NCBI GenBank assembly: GCA_023376005.1
Contig: CM042157.1
Span: forward strand, 26,297,259-26,361,258
From: Doryteuthis pealeii
Lineage: Eukaryota; Mollusca; Cephalopoda; Myopsida; Loliginidae
Length of the DNA: 64,000 nt
Direction: 5' to 3'
The notes beneath the pieces are model-generated. The model was given only the letters and a program-made list of their open reading frames with translations. It did no database searches and had not been told where the DNA came from. Numbering within the stretch: the first letter of the stretch is position 1; each line of letters starts with the position of its first letter. Shown here piece after piece: positions 30,156 through 41,239 of this stretch. The position numbers were made by a program, and so were the translations under genes.

Positions 30156-31365
30156 ATACGATGTAACATTCAGTTACACAACATGCAAAGATGGAACATA
30201 GTTCTCATTACAAACTATTAAACTGACATTAGGTGTTCCAAGAAAGGTTTAAACATCAAAGGGGTGGGTGAGTAGCCGATTCTAATCTAATAATAACGAC
30301 TTTCGATTTTTTCTTTTCTTTTCTTTTTTTTTTTTTAAATAGGCGATGTTTACAAATAAAAGTGAAGGGCATTTCCTTGGACTCCAACATAAAGAAAGGG
30401 GAACCACTCTTGACTGATAAATTATTGATTTATTTTCCCATGAAATTTACCCTAACCCTAAACACTAACCCTAACCCCGTCTTCTTCTTTCCTAGTAGAT
30501 CAATAAATAAATAATGTATCACTTATAATCAGAGGGGGGGTCACGGTCAAGTCTGACTCAAGGCTCCAATCGATAGTCCAACTACTTCCAACTGTATCTC
30601 GCTCCAATTCTCCAATTCTGATAACCGTTGCAGTAACCGCTTCTCGAACCGACTTCACAACCTTCGCACGGACCTGGCAGCAAACACTTCTTGCAAGGTT
30701 TACGAACGACTGTCCAAGCCTCCGACACACTCATTATATAGGCCACGGCGAGGCGACCAATTGGGCAATCTGCAGAGCTTCAGATTTTCATCAGTGCACC
30801 TCGGCCCAGCACGCTTCCAAACTGCTCCACAACACGCGCATGCAAATCGCGGACGCTTTCGTGCATGATGTCGCGTATCTTGCTCACGACAATCACATCA
30901 CTCAAGAGTGGTCCCTCTTTGTTTATGTTAGACTTATAGGAAATAACCAAAGTCAAATATGCAAATCAGCTAAAGATAACAGGAAAATATGGCAAGTTTT
31001 AGTCAATTTATATCGCAAGCTACGAAGAGATGGAGAGAATCGATACGTTATGGCGACAGAATGTTATTCTAAACCTGAATCCAGACAGACAAACAAACAA
31101 ACGGACAGGCATTGGTGCTTACTGTGCGTAGGTTGTATGGACATGTTAGGTATAATTCCTATGCTTGCTTTTTTTATTTTTTATTTATTTTTTTTTTTAC
31201 TTGAACCCATACGGGCTAATGCATTTAATGGTAGCTGATCCTCGAAGGCAGATATAGCATACACGGGTTAATGATGAAGTAACCGATAATTGGCGAGATG
31301 GACAACCTCCTCTCTGGGCAAAAACGCCGCTTTGAAGTTTGGATGACATGTCTTAACTCTCTCTT
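30156..31365. other. Unassigned 1.2 kb with repeat scrap Q
   Basis: 30540-30620 (GACTCAAGGCTCCAATCGAT) matches 33757-33845. 30447-30478 has a short telomere-like CCCTAA-rich stretch. A 132-codon frame at 30840-31238 has no recognisable domain and is not called. Confidence 0.4.
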
Positions 31366-31369
31366 CTCT

Positions 31370-31425
<56 letters not shown>

Positions 31426-31600
31426 CTGCATGGGTATATGTAAGTACTTGGCCGTCTGACCAGCAATATACGTAGAAGTAATTTATTTAACATTTCTAAA
31501 AATCCGTCTTTATTAATACACACATGCACACACACATACATATACACATGCACACACACATACACACACACATACATACATACATACAGGCACACATGTC
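31366..31600. repeat. (CT)n and (TACA/CACA)n microsatellites
   Basis: CT at about 31366-31420; imperfect CA/TACA repeats at 31515-31590. Confidence 0.9.
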
Positions 31601-31689
31601 GGTCGGAAAATATGTAATCGTTTCCGCTTCGAGGCAGATGCAGCAAATGTCACGAATGTAAGACACAAGGCAAGGTATATGGAGCTTGA

Positions 31690-32035
31690 AAGAAAGAAAG
31701 AACCTAAAGAAAGAAAGAAAGAGAACTAGTAGAGTACACAAAAGAAAGAAAAGAAAGAAAGAAAGAAAGAAAGAAAGAACCAGTAAAGAAAGTAAAGAAG
31801 AAAGAAAGAAAAGAAAGAAAGAAAGAACTAGTAGAGTACGCAAAAGAAAGGAAAAAAGAAAGAAAGAAAGCACCAGTAAATTACTGAAGAAAGAAGGAAG
31901 AAAGAAAATACACAAGAAAGAAAGAAAGAAAGAAAGAGAGAAAGAAAGAAAGAAAAAATAAAGTACATATACGAAAGAAAAAAAAGAACCAGTAAATTCC
32001 TAAAAGAAAGAAAGAAAGAAAGAAAGAACTAGTAA
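31690..32035. repeat. (GAAA)n-rich minisatellite
   Basis: Runs of AAGA/GAAA units are punctuated by recurring GAACTAGTA or GAACCAGTAAA blocks (about 31719, 31780, 31828, 31870, 31988, 32024). This gives an irregular 40-60 bp higher-order period. Frames rich in KERKK or FFLS are artefacts. Confidence 0.85.
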
Positions 32036-32042
32036 ATGCTGG

Positions 32043-32275
32043 TATGTTTATTGATTTTAACGGCATATCAACCCGTCTGGTGTTATGTCATGCCAAACAG
32101 TTAGAAAGTAATACATGTCTTGTATTTATATTTATACTTTTTAGTAATTAGTTTTAACAATGTGTTAGCATCATTGGGGATCATGTTGTATGGCATTGAT
32201 TAAGTTTATGTCTATATTCTATGGTATAACTTAATTTCCCTAAAAAAGGACAGAATACCCTCCATGTTGACATTT
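32043..32275 (+). repeat. Dispersed repeat T, copy 2
   Basis: Matches 14186-14410 from AACGGCATATCAACCCGTC onward. Function unknown. Confidence 0.65.
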
Positions 32276-32544
32276 TCGAATTGATCTTTCATATTGTTTG
32301 CAGTAAAATAACGGTTTCTGATATGTCTGACACTGATCATAGCTTTAATTTCAATGGTGCCACAATATTAGCTCATATTCCCAACAAAAGACTAAGACAG
32401 ATTTTTGAAGTCAGTGCAATTTCACTTTTGCCCTCCCTTAATAATCGACCTGGATTTTTCAACATGTCACCATTTTTACCTAAAATAGTTTTAAATAGCT
32501 ACAAAATACCAGGCTTTATTTAATTATTTTCCCCACTTTGTTCC
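32276..32544. other. Unassigned sequence
   Basis: An 80-codon frame lies here without a recognisable domain. Confidence 0.35.
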
Positions 32545-32775
32545 CATTGTTCTCATAAAATCGGTCTATTAATACTTTTTCTCGTCTTTTGTTGAACGCA
32601 TTTCTTCGAGTTACGTCACGTATCACGGCAACTTCGCTTGTGCGGATCGTGGCTCGTCTTTCAAAAAAATATAACGCTGAACAAATACAAGGTTTAGAAT
32701 AAACCGAAACGTTTGAACGTCGACTTATTCGCATAAATAAATTCATCTTATTCTGGAACACTACCGTTTTTCAAA
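32545..32775 (+). mobile_element. Hammerhead element, family A, deleted core (A4)
   Basis: It shares the centre (TTAATACTTTTTCTCGTCTT, CGCTTGTGCGGATCGTG) and 3' end (AAATTCATCTTATTCTGGAAC) of family A. An internal deletion removed the CTGATGA box: only GGTTTAGAATAAACC, GAAA and helix III CGTTTGAACG remain. No active ribozyme is expected. Confidence 0.6.
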
Positions 32776-32776
32776 T

Positions 32777-32829
<53 letters not shown>

Positions 32830-32867
32830 ATATATAATATATATATATATATATATAATATATATAT
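32776..32867. repeat. (CA)n(TA)n microsatellite
   Basis: A CA run, then broken TA runs, between HHR element A4 and composite repeat X. Confidence 0.9.
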
Positions 32868-33085
32868 GGACGTTTTTAAGCCACTTCTTAACTGTCAGTT
32901 TCTCGCTTATGCAATTTTCAAACTGAGTTTGTTTGAAAATCCCGTACTCAAACTTAGATATACATACTCTATCAATGATATTGATCAATTCCAGAACTAA
33001 GGAAAATTTGGCATGTATTTTATGTTTAAACTAAATTGAAAAAAAAAGGCCTTTTGGAAACAATTATTGATTCACTAAGCTTTAG

Positions 33086-33132
<47 letters not shown>

Positions 33133-33425
33133 AAAGATGGATGAATACCTGGACCTTGCCAGAGAATAGAAAAGGCTGTGGAACATGAGAGTGAAAGTGA
33201 TACCAATTGTAGTTGGTGCACTTGGAGCGGTCACAATAAACTTTGAAAAAAAGACTGGTGGATCTGGAAATCAGAGGAAGAATTGAGATCATCCAGACTA
33301 CAGCACTGCTGCAATCGACTAGAATACTCAGAAGAGTAATGGAGACCTGAGGGGACTTGTTGTCACTCAGACTCCAGAGAAATACCATCAGCTAACGCTG
33401 ATGTGAAAAACTCAAAAGGAGTGAA

Positions 33426-33427
<2 letters not shown>
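32868..33427 (+). mobile_element. Composite repeat X, copy 2 (motif Y, AAT block, LINE 3' end)
   Basis: The reverse complement of 1366-1938 along its length. 32868-33090 is non-coding, 33093-33130 is (AAT)n, and 33130-33425 encodes the frameshifted LINE polymerase C-terminus (KRWMNTWTLPEN.. in one frame, EKMDEYLDLARE in the right one). Confidence 0.75.

Positions 33428-33474
<47 letters not shown>
33428..33474. repeat. (TA)n microsatellite
   Basis: Right border of composite repeat X. Confidence 0.95.
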
Positions 33475-33478
<4 letters not shown>

Positions 33479-33721
33479 TTTGTTGGTTGGTTGGTTGGTT
33501 TTTAAGGCTATCACAATGCAAGGGTAAAGAAAAAAGAAGGTAATTGTTGCTAGTGGCTGTTCTAGTAATCTTCTGTAGAAGGTAAATATTAAGAATTGAG
33601 AATAAATCACAGGTTAACAAACAACACCACAGTTACCTTCTTTTTTTTACACTTGCATTGCGATAGCCTTCAAAACCAACCAACAAACCAATATAAACAC
33701 AATGCTTCAAGCAATCATAAA

Positions 33722-33725
<4 letters not shown>
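33475..33725. mobile_element. TA-bordered inverted-repeat element
   Basis: Arms ~33475-33545 and ~33630-33693 (GGTTGGTTGGTTTTTAAGGC and AAGGCTATCACAATGCAAG, with inverted partners). No hammerhead core. It has the same design as the HHR elements: outward arms between TA runs. Confidence 0.55.
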
Positions 33726-33726
<1 letters not shown>

Positions 33727-33753
<27 letters not shown>

Positions 33754-34118
33754 ATCAGTATCAAGTTGACTCAAGGTTCCAATCGACAGTCTAAACACTT
33801 GTATCACGCTCCAAAATCCAATATCCAAAATTATTTCTTTGTACAACAAAAACTACTGCATATAAGTCCTTTAAATACACCTCAATTTCACCACATACTA
33901 CATAACTGTCCGTGCAGCACGTGCGACACTCGTCAGCAACCACCTACATCCGTATGCTATTTCTTATTTCACTAATCGTCAACAGCTCTCACATTCTGAA
34001 GGAAGCGGGTTCGACTCTACGTCAGTCCTACACGCCAGGCAAAGCCTAGCCCGATTCCTTCGAGAATCGACAAGTGCCCACCACTCTCTCTGTCACACCA
34101 TGTTGCACGAGGTAGACT

Positions 34119-34120
<2 letters not shown>
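33727..34120. other. TA run, repeat Q copy 2 and unassigned sequence
   Basis: TA at 33727-33751. 33757-33845 matches 30540-30620. 33995-34100 has a B-box-like GCGGGTTCGACTC but no A box, so no tRNA or SINE is called. Confidence 0.4.
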
Positions 34121-34121
<1 letters not shown>

Positions 34122-34161
<40 letters not shown>

Positions 34162-34450
34162 TGATAAATATAGTGTGGTATAAGGGAATAGTCTGAAAAT
34201 CAGATAGGCGAGGAGCTGTCAGTTTACAAGCACCGTTGAATTCATGTATACGCTACGCTAACTTAAATAAATTGTTTGAAAATCGCGTACCTAAACTTGG
34301 ATATAAATGCTCTCTCAATGATATTGAGCACGATTTACTTACAAATATAGCAAGCTATATCATCAATACATACGCACAACAGACAGACAGACCGACAGAC
34401 ACGCACGCACGCACATACACACACACACACAGAGACATACACACACACAC

Positions 34451-34495
<45 letters not shown>

Positions 34496-34800
34496 TATAT
34501 AATATTGATAATATACTATCTCTGCAATTACGACAAGAAGGTTCCAGAGTTCGAAAAGAAGGTTCCTGAGTCCGACAACAAATATCTGAAGAAGGCCGGA
34601 GGGCACATCGGCCGAAACGTTGTACAGATAAAATGAAGATGAGGGCAATAGTCCGAATAATGCAGATAATACTAATTATTGATAATCTAGTGTACCATAA
34701 GTAAATAGTGTTTGGTCTAAAAATCGCATAGGCGAGTAACTATCAGTTACCAATGGCCGTTAAATTCATGTCCACGCAACCCTAACTTTAATATACACGC
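34122..34800. mobile_element. Hammerhead element, family J, with motif Y flanks
   Basis: TA runs at 34122-34155 and 34455-34500, motif Y at about 34200-34250 and 34730-34790 in minus orientation, a CA tract at 34400-34450 and one hammerhead at 34582. The order suggests successive insertions around TA repeats. Confidence 0.5.
34582..34630 (+). ncRNA. Hammerhead ribozyme motif J1
   Basis: CTGAAGA at 34586, extra A, helix II GGCCG/CGGCC with a 9-nt loop, GAAA. Helix III is short (ACGT palindrome) with H17 = U. Helix I is weak (TAT/GTA). An alternative ATCTG/CAGAT pairing would compete with the core. Confidence 0.55.
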
Positions 34801-35242
34801 TCTATCATGGATATTATTCTTTTTACTCGGCTGGTTTGTGTAATGGGGTTGAAATGAGCGTATAACTACTTTTTGTGGTGTGCTGCTACCAAGACTTGTA
34901 GGCTATAAAAACGTATTGCTCATAAGTTTTTAAACGACCAGGAGCTGTTGGATATTTTTATTGTCGGAGATTGCATCACTGCTGTTTATGTAAGTGTTTA
35001 CATCGTTTATATAGTGTTTTGTCATTATGTTCAGTCAAGCCGACTTTGTACGTCCAACTGCCTCGGTTATAAACAGATCCAGGCAAATATTTTCCATCCC
35101 AGTGATGTCGTTTGAGACAACAGCCGAAGATATTTAATGGAAAAATCGATCGTCTAGAATCCGCGCAGACATGAGAAAACACACACTTAGCAAACTTCTT
35201 TTAAAATAAACAAACATCATATAACATTTAATGAGAAAAATA
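34801..35242. other. Spacer, nothing recognised
   Basis: No gene or repeat match beyond a short ATGGATATTATTC shared with 25376. Confidence 0.4.
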
Positions 35243-35640
35243 AGTTTGGTTTGGTTTGGTTTGGTTTGTTTAATGACATTTCAACCTCAGTGGGTCATTT
35301 AGTGCCGATAAAAAAATAAAAAAAATAAAATATAAATAAAAACAAGAGATAAGTCAAATAACCATCATCATCATCATCATGTCGCGCAGTTGGCACGGAT
35401 ATCCATGACAATCTCTCTCCATCCGTCCCTATCACTCATCATTCTCGGGAGGTCCTCTATGCAGCATCCTATATCCTCACAGAGCTGATAAATGTACGGC
35501 TTTGCTGGTCGGCCCACACTGGCGTGCCCATGTGCTGGCTTCCACAGGAGGAGGTCGCTTATGAGTTCGACCTTGCTTCTCAGCAGTGTCCCGCCTGTCT
35601 TGTCCGTCTTACTCGGATGGTTTGGGTGATATGTGGCAGG
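35243..35640 (+). repeat. R-like tail and dispersed repeat Z, copy 2
   Basis: 35243-35320 is an R tail variant (GGTTTGGTTTGG, CAACCTCAGTGGGTCATTTA). An ATC run is followed by 35380-35640, which matches 11482-11680 (CACGGATATCCATGACAATC). Confidence 0.6.
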
Positions 35641-35669
35641 TGGCCGTATTACTTGAACCTCTGTAAATA

Positions 35670-36388
35670 TCTATTAATAATGGAAATTCGACGCATTTCT
35701 CTCTGTAATCAAAACTACGTCACAACCTACGTCACAATATTTTCACTGATTGCATAAGTCTATTAATGAGTGTTTAATTCATAATCAAAATCTTTAATAC
35801 ATAGAATAAAAGCAAGCCTGTGTTATATAATTCTAAATTTGAATGAGCAATGTTAAATTTTGGTTTGGCTTGTTTTATGACATTTCAACCTCAATGGGTC
35901 ATTTAGTGCCGATAAAAAACAAAAACAAAAACAAACAAAAAATAAAAACAAGAGATAAGTCGAATAATAAAGAGTTATAAACAAAGTAGTTGGACAACAA
36001 GGTATTACTTGAACCTCTGTAAATATCTATTAATAATGGAGATTCGATGTATTTCTCTCTGTAACCAAAACTACGTCACAGCTTACGTCACAATATTTTC
36101 AATGATTGTGTAAGTCTATTAATGAGTGTTTAATTCATAATCAAAATCTTTAATACATAGAATAAAAGCCTGTGTTATATAGACTCAAAATTTGAATGAG
36201 CAATGTTAATTCTTTTTTTATCTAGTACTATAGAGATTCGATGTATTTCTGTCTGTAAGCAAAAGTACGTCACATCTTACGTCACACAATATTTTCAGTG
36301 ATGAATGAGTATTTAATATATAGTCAAAATCGTTCATACATGGAATAAAAACAATATAAACTGAAAATTTGAGTAAACAATTTTAAAG
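35670..36388 (+). repeat. Three Helitron-like 5' ends (family W) with R tail between
   Basis: Units begin near 35670, 36026 and 36221 with TCTATTAATAATGGA or a variant, followed by AACTACGTCACA and TTAATGAGTGTTTAATTCAT; the third is truncated. An R-like tail (35865-35960) lies between units one and two. The minus-strand pair at 5501-5912 is the same family. Confidence 0.55.
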
Positions 36389-36466
36389 ATTGTTTTTCCT
36401 TTCACCCTTTGTTCTGATCCATGCCTAAATAATCCCAATAATCCCATATTAAACGTTATGAACTGT

Positions 36467-36469
<3 letters not shown>

Positions 36470-36510
<41 letters not shown>
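36470..36510. repeat. (TA)n microsatellite
   Basis: A simple TA run beside a SINE1 fragment. Confidence 0.9.
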
Positions 36511-36513
<3 letters not shown>

Positions 36514-37049
36514 GGTGGCCTAAAGTCGGTATCAGCCAATCAGCGAGGGAGTCTATCAACTTTTTACCAAACCTACCACCAGCTGCTTACTTTATCACAT
36601 TTCACAAACGTCTATATCGGCACCTTGTTGATTTAACGTTGCAAAAATCAAAACATTATTTCCATAAGCTGAAAAAACTTTCTAAAATCATCATGAGTTT
36701 GTTTATTGTTTCTTCTTTCGAATGGAAAAAAAGTCAAGATAATCTTGAGTTTTATGGGGTAAATTCCACAGGGAAAATTGGTGGTACCTAGGATATTATT
36801 ATTTTTGTTACCTTACAATTTTCAATTCTAAATGGAAATGTGGTGCCGGTATTGACGTTTGTATATTGTCAGAATTTTGCAGGCAACATGATTTTGACTC
36901 GGCGAATATTTCGAACTGGAAGCTCAAATTTGGGGGATTGTCTAACTTTAACCTAGTCTACACCTGTAAAAAAATTCAGAAAAATTGAAGGGGTGAGTGA
37001 CAATCTTATCTTTTTTCCTTATGATTTGACATGGAATTACCCATATATG
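36511..37049. other. SINE1 scrap and spacer
   Basis: 36511-36600 is the SINE1 3' end in minus orientation (GGTATCAGCCAATCAGCGAG). The rest is unassigned. Confidence 0.45.
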
Positions 37050-37295
37050 GACAGGGTTAGCTTAGTCGGTAGAGCGTTCGGCTAGAAACCACAAGGTTCC
37101 TAATTCGATAACGGTCCACGCCAACTCAGCGTATGAGTAGTACAGAGATCTGTGCGGTAAAGTAAGGAGCTGATGGTAGGTGTGGCGCTCCACCTCAGAT
37201 GCTAAAACAATCTCCTTGGTCTAGCGCTATTGAAAAGGGATAGATTCCCTCGCTGACTGGCTGATACCGACTTTATAGGCCGCCCCGACGACTTT
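37050..37295 (+). mobile_element. SINE1, full length
   Basis: A tRNA-like head (GGGTTAGCTTAGTCGGTAGA; GGTTCCTAATTCGATAACGG), body (GCGGTAAAGTAAGGAGCTG, CCTTGGTCTAGCGC) and 3' end GGCCGCCCCGACGACTTTAC. No A-rich tail is obvious. Confidence 0.82.
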
Positions 37296-37560
37296 ACTTT
37301 ACTTAATATATATATATATATTTATTTATAAATCCGATATAATATAACTATTATAATGTGACATTGTGTGGGATGTGATGATGTTTAGCATGAAACATAA
37401 TGAACATTGATCCCATACTCCAACCCATAGGAAAATATAATGTTTCTTCAAGATGCATTTATTTTGAAATGACTTCATATTCGAATTATTTGCTCACATA
37501 ATTTCATTCCAAAGAAGTTTGTAAATTATGATATCTAATACTATCTAACACTGACTCACA

Positions 37561-37633
<73 letters not shown>

Positions 37634-37830
37634 TAGATAATAGATAAATTTAGAGTGAGAGAAAAAGAAAGAGGGAGATACATACATGAAAATAGGAAAA
37701 TACATTTTTGTTTAATTATCTTAATTTTCGCCGTTGGAAATTACTTAGAACTAATTGGGGGAATGTAATATCTCTAAAATAAAATAATTACTGAGAAAAA
37801 TATTTTTTAAATTGGTACTTACATTTTTGT

Positions 37831-37882
<52 letters not shown>

Positions 37883-37960
37883 CTATCTATCTATCTATCT
37901 ATCTCTATATATATGTAAACAAATATAAATTAATTAAATATTTGTTATGTAAAATAAAAG
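37296..37960. repeat. Microsatellite-rich stretch
   Basis: (CA)n at 37563-37597, (TA)n to 37630, (CA)n at 37838-37880, then (CTAT)n at 37882-37902. Intervening AT-rich DNA has no feature. Confidence 0.8.
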
Positions 37961-38282
37961 GAAATTAATCCGACAGTGTGAATTTGATATATTGAAAAAA
38001 GAAATGATGTTTACAAATGCTTGGGATCATCAGTAGAGAATGTGCACCGTTTCGGGGCCTTCCTCTCAACGAATTTTGCATTCTTCTTCTAACGTTCGTT
38101 TCATCCCGTATTTGCTCTTGTTGATGACCGTTCTATTACATACGGTCGATACAGATATTCCGAGGGACCTCACAACTGTGAGGGGGACTGATGTGCAGTT
38201 AAAACCGTTGAGAGGAAGGCCCCGAAACGATGCACATTCTCTCCTGATGATCCCAAGCATTTGTAAACATCATTTCTTTTTT

Positions 38283-38341
<59 letters not shown>
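37961..38341. mobile_element. Inverted-arm element, family K (degenerate hammerhead)
   Basis: Arms about 37980-38090 and 38205-38290 (GAGAGGAAGGCCCCGAAACG, CTGATGATCCCAAGC, AACATCATTTC). The left end has the reverse of the terminal motif GTCGGATTAATTTCC; the right end is (TA)n. CTGATGA is present in both arms, but the following sequence cannot form helix II before a GAAA, so the ribozyme is judged decayed. Confidence 0.5.
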
Positions 38342-38345
<4 letters not shown>

Positions 38346-39639
38346 ATTCAAACCTATTCTCAACAGATATTACAAAGGTAAGAGACGGATTTTATTTCTG
38401 TAATAATTTATAGAATAATTATATTAACTTGATGCTTCAAAGGAGTCTAATAATAGATGAGAAAAACTTTCTATGAGGGACCCCACTCAAAAAGTGTTTC
38501 GATACTTTTGAGAAGGGTCCCTTGGAAAGGATTTTTCATTTATCTCCCTCATTTCATTCATTACGTAATATGGACATGGAGTCAACAGTGCACGGTTACT
38601 GACAGTTTCTCGCCTATGCGACCTTATAGCATATATATATATACATATATATGATTTGATCAAACAAGGAACGAGAAGAAGTGAAAAAGAGAGGAAAGTA
38701 GCAACCGCAGAAAAGAGAGCCAAAAGGAAGGAGAGACAACAACAACTCCAGCAAACATCTGCGAACTATGCTCCGGCTCAGTATTACAGTCGTCGAAACT
38801 GCCCGTTCCAACCTCCCGTTCTTATGTTGTCTGTTGATTTACAGGAAGGCTGAAAAAGAGCTTGTTTCGTTTTTTTTACCAACTCGGCTGAAATAGGATT
38901 AAATAACCAAAAGCTGTCAACGGATCAACAAAACAATTGAACACAACGCTTTTTGATGCTTATGTATAAAATATATATATTTATTTTACAAAGGAGCGAG
39001 GTGATTTCTTGTCCAGCTGATTGGCGATCTACAGCTAGTTTTTGGCTAAAGTTATTTAAAATTCCGATTATATATATTAAATTCCATAATCTAAAGAATT
39101 TATGCTTACGTGAGGATTTTTCGTTTAGATAAATATATACCTCCAATATAAACATTATTATTATTATAATTATTATTGCTTTTCTTATTTTTACTTTTAA
39201 TTTTAACAAACCACCATAATTAATAATTAGGGTAGTTTTAATTAATTAGTAATTAATTAATAGGTCGCCAATCAACCCATAACACAATAGTGTTACACAT
39301 CACTGTTTGTTTGCAGTCACTGCACCAGAGATTGCCATTCAAAAATTGGTCTGTTCAGTCACTCACGCAGTTGCAGATAAAAAAAAATGGACACAACGCC
39401 ATTGTAGACGGAAGGATGCTAACATATGAATTGATACTCATTATTTGTTGGCTTTTCACTATTTTCAAGTGAGGAAAATATTTGAGATATTATCTTTCTA
39501 TTTTCTATCAACGTTTGTACAGTTTTATATATTTTTATGATTTTTTTGAAAAATCAAATTAGCATCCAAAGTGCTAAATTTGAACAATGTAGTAAGGAAA
39601 GAAAGAGACGCAGAGACAGGTAGGTAGGTAGATGGTAGG
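38342..39639. other. Unassigned 1.3 kb
   Basis: Motif Y occurs at 38568-38625 (GGACATGGAGTCAACAGTGC). 38495-38525 contains a small inverted repeat (GGGACC..GGTCCC). No gene was found; short frames lack domains. Confidence 0.4.
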
Positions 39640-39670
<31 letters not shown>

Positions 39671-39700
39671 AAAACGAGCGAAAAAACAGAAAGAGTAAGA

Positions 39701-39743
<43 letters not shown>

Positions 39744-40040
39744 TAAGAGAGAGAGAGAGAGAAAGTAAGAGAGAGAGAGAGATAAAAAGAGCGAGAAACA
39801 GAAAGAGTAAGAGTAAGAGAGAGAGGAGAGAGAGGAGAGAGAGAGAGAGAGGGGAGAGAGAGAGAGAGAGAGAGAAACAGAAAGAGTAAGAGAGAAAGAG
39901 AGATAAAAAGTGCGAGAAACAGAGAGAGTAAGAATAAAGAGAGAGAGAGAGAGAAGAAAGAGTAAGAGAGAAGAGAGAGAAAGAGAGAGGGGGAATCGAA
40001 AAACATAAAGAGTGAGAGTAAGAGAGAGAGAGAGAAAGTA

Positions 40041-40071
<31 letters not shown>

Positions 40072-40297
40072 TGAGAGAAACAGAAAGAGTAAGAGAGAGA
40101 GAGAGAGAAAGATAAAAAGAGCGAGAAATAGAAAGAGTAAGGTAAAAGAGAGAGAGAAAAACTGAAGGAGTAAGCGAGAGGTGGAGAGAAAGAGAGAGAG
40201 AGAGAAAGAAAGAGAGAGAGAAAGAGAGCGAGAAACAGAAAAATTAAGAGTAAGAGAGAGAGAGAGGAAAAAAGAGCGAAAAACAGAGTAAGAGTAA

Positions 40298-40331
<34 letters not shown>

Positions 40332-40366
40332 AAGAGAGAGAGAAAGAGAGAGAAAGAGAGAGAGAT

Positions 40367-40405
<39 letters not shown>

Positions 40406-40484
40406 AGAACGAGTGAGGGAGAGAGAGAGACAGAGAGACAGACAGAGAGAGAGAGAGAGAGAACGAGTGAGGGAGAGAGAGAGA
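39640..40484. repeat. (GA)n-rich tract, ~845 bp
   Basis: GA repeats with recurring inserts such as AAACAGAAAGAGTAAGAG (around 39690, 39798, 39873 and 40078), making an irregular minisatellite. RERE/SLSL frames of up to 150 codons are artefacts. Confidence 0.92.
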
Positions 40485-40839
40485 GACGGGTTGGAAATGA
40501 GGTTTCTGTTTATATTGGATTATGCATGGGTAATTATTTACATCCCCCAGGCAAAGTTATGCATAGGAAATGATGCAGAATTGCAGGTTCCAAGATTTAG
40601 CGATCTAGTTAACAAGTGCGCCGGTCTTATACGCATGTCTGCAGTCGAACATACAAACTGAAATCTTTAATTTGCCTAATTTGCATACCAGGACATCAGA
40701 AAATGCGTGATAATCCCCCCCAACCCAAAAATATATAAAAAAGACGGTGAACACATTTGGTTCATATTTGTAAAATAAAGAGTTACATGACGATACTGAC
40801 ATTTCCTGATTACTTGTTTTATAACAAAACTCTTTCAAT
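40485..40839. other. Spacer, nothing recognised
   Basis: No supported feature. Confidence 0.4.
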
Positions 40840-40877
40840 ACATGTCCTGGATTTTGTAGATTACAGGAGTTAGAAGA

Positions 40878-40920
<43 letters not shown>

Positions 40921-41108
40921 AATTGTCAGAGTCCATTTTTCTAACTCCTGTCAGCTACAAAACATCTATCAATTTCTTCAGCCCATAACCTATCCTAATG
41001 AAGGTTTAAATAAACCGAAACGTTTAAGCGTCGAGAAATAAATTCATTTTATTTTTGGAACACTTTTTTTCAAATTTCTTAATATTGTCGGATTTATTTC
41101 CATATTCA

Positions 41109-41112
<4 letters not shown>
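40840..41112 (+). mobile_element. Hammerhead element, family A (L1)
   Basis: Short inverted arms (TACAGGAGTTAGAAGA and reverse) enclose (TA)n. Then AACATCTATCAATTTCTTCA, the ribozyme and the A-family 3' end with TTGTCGGATTTATTTCC at about 41083, followed by TA. Confidence 0.6.
40990..41040 (+). ncRNA. Hammerhead motif L1, G5 mutated
   Basis: CTAATGA in place of CTGATGA, helix II GGTTT/AAACC, GAAA, helix III ACGTTTAAGCGT, H17 = C. The core G-to-A change should abolish self-cleavage. Confidence 0.5.

Positions 41113-41154
<42 letters not shown>
41113..41154. repeat. (TA)n microsatellite
   Basis: Right border of the preceding hammerhead element. Confidence 0.95.
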
Positions 41155-41157
<3 letters not shown>

Positions 41158-41239
41158 GGAGAATGAATGTGAAAAGTATTAGCACATGAAGGTGCTAAAT
41201 GCTAAAATAGCAGAGATAAAATATTATGGTGTTGATTAT

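Noticed and set aside
30840..31238. 132-codon frame, the longest non-simple one
   Set aside because: No recognisable domain, signal or homologous copy; unremarkable for AT-rich DNA.
31500..31600. CRISPR-like regular repeats
   Set aside because: Microsatellite structure in eukaryotic DNA, with no repeat-spacer pattern anywhere in the window.
31496..31961. 139- and 91-codon FFLS/KERKK frames
   Set aside because: Artefacts of the (GAAA)n minisatellite.
33995..34100. Another tRNA-derived SINE (GCGGGTTCGACTC)
   Set aside because: B-box-like match only; no A box at the right distance and no other copy in the window.
38228..38262. CTGATGATCCCAAGC of family K as an active hammerhead
   Set aside because: Helix II cannot close before a GAAA-type box; listed only as a degenerate element.
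39554..40006. 150-codon SLSL/RERE frame
   Set aside because: Produced by the (GA)n tract; equal-length frames exist on both strands.
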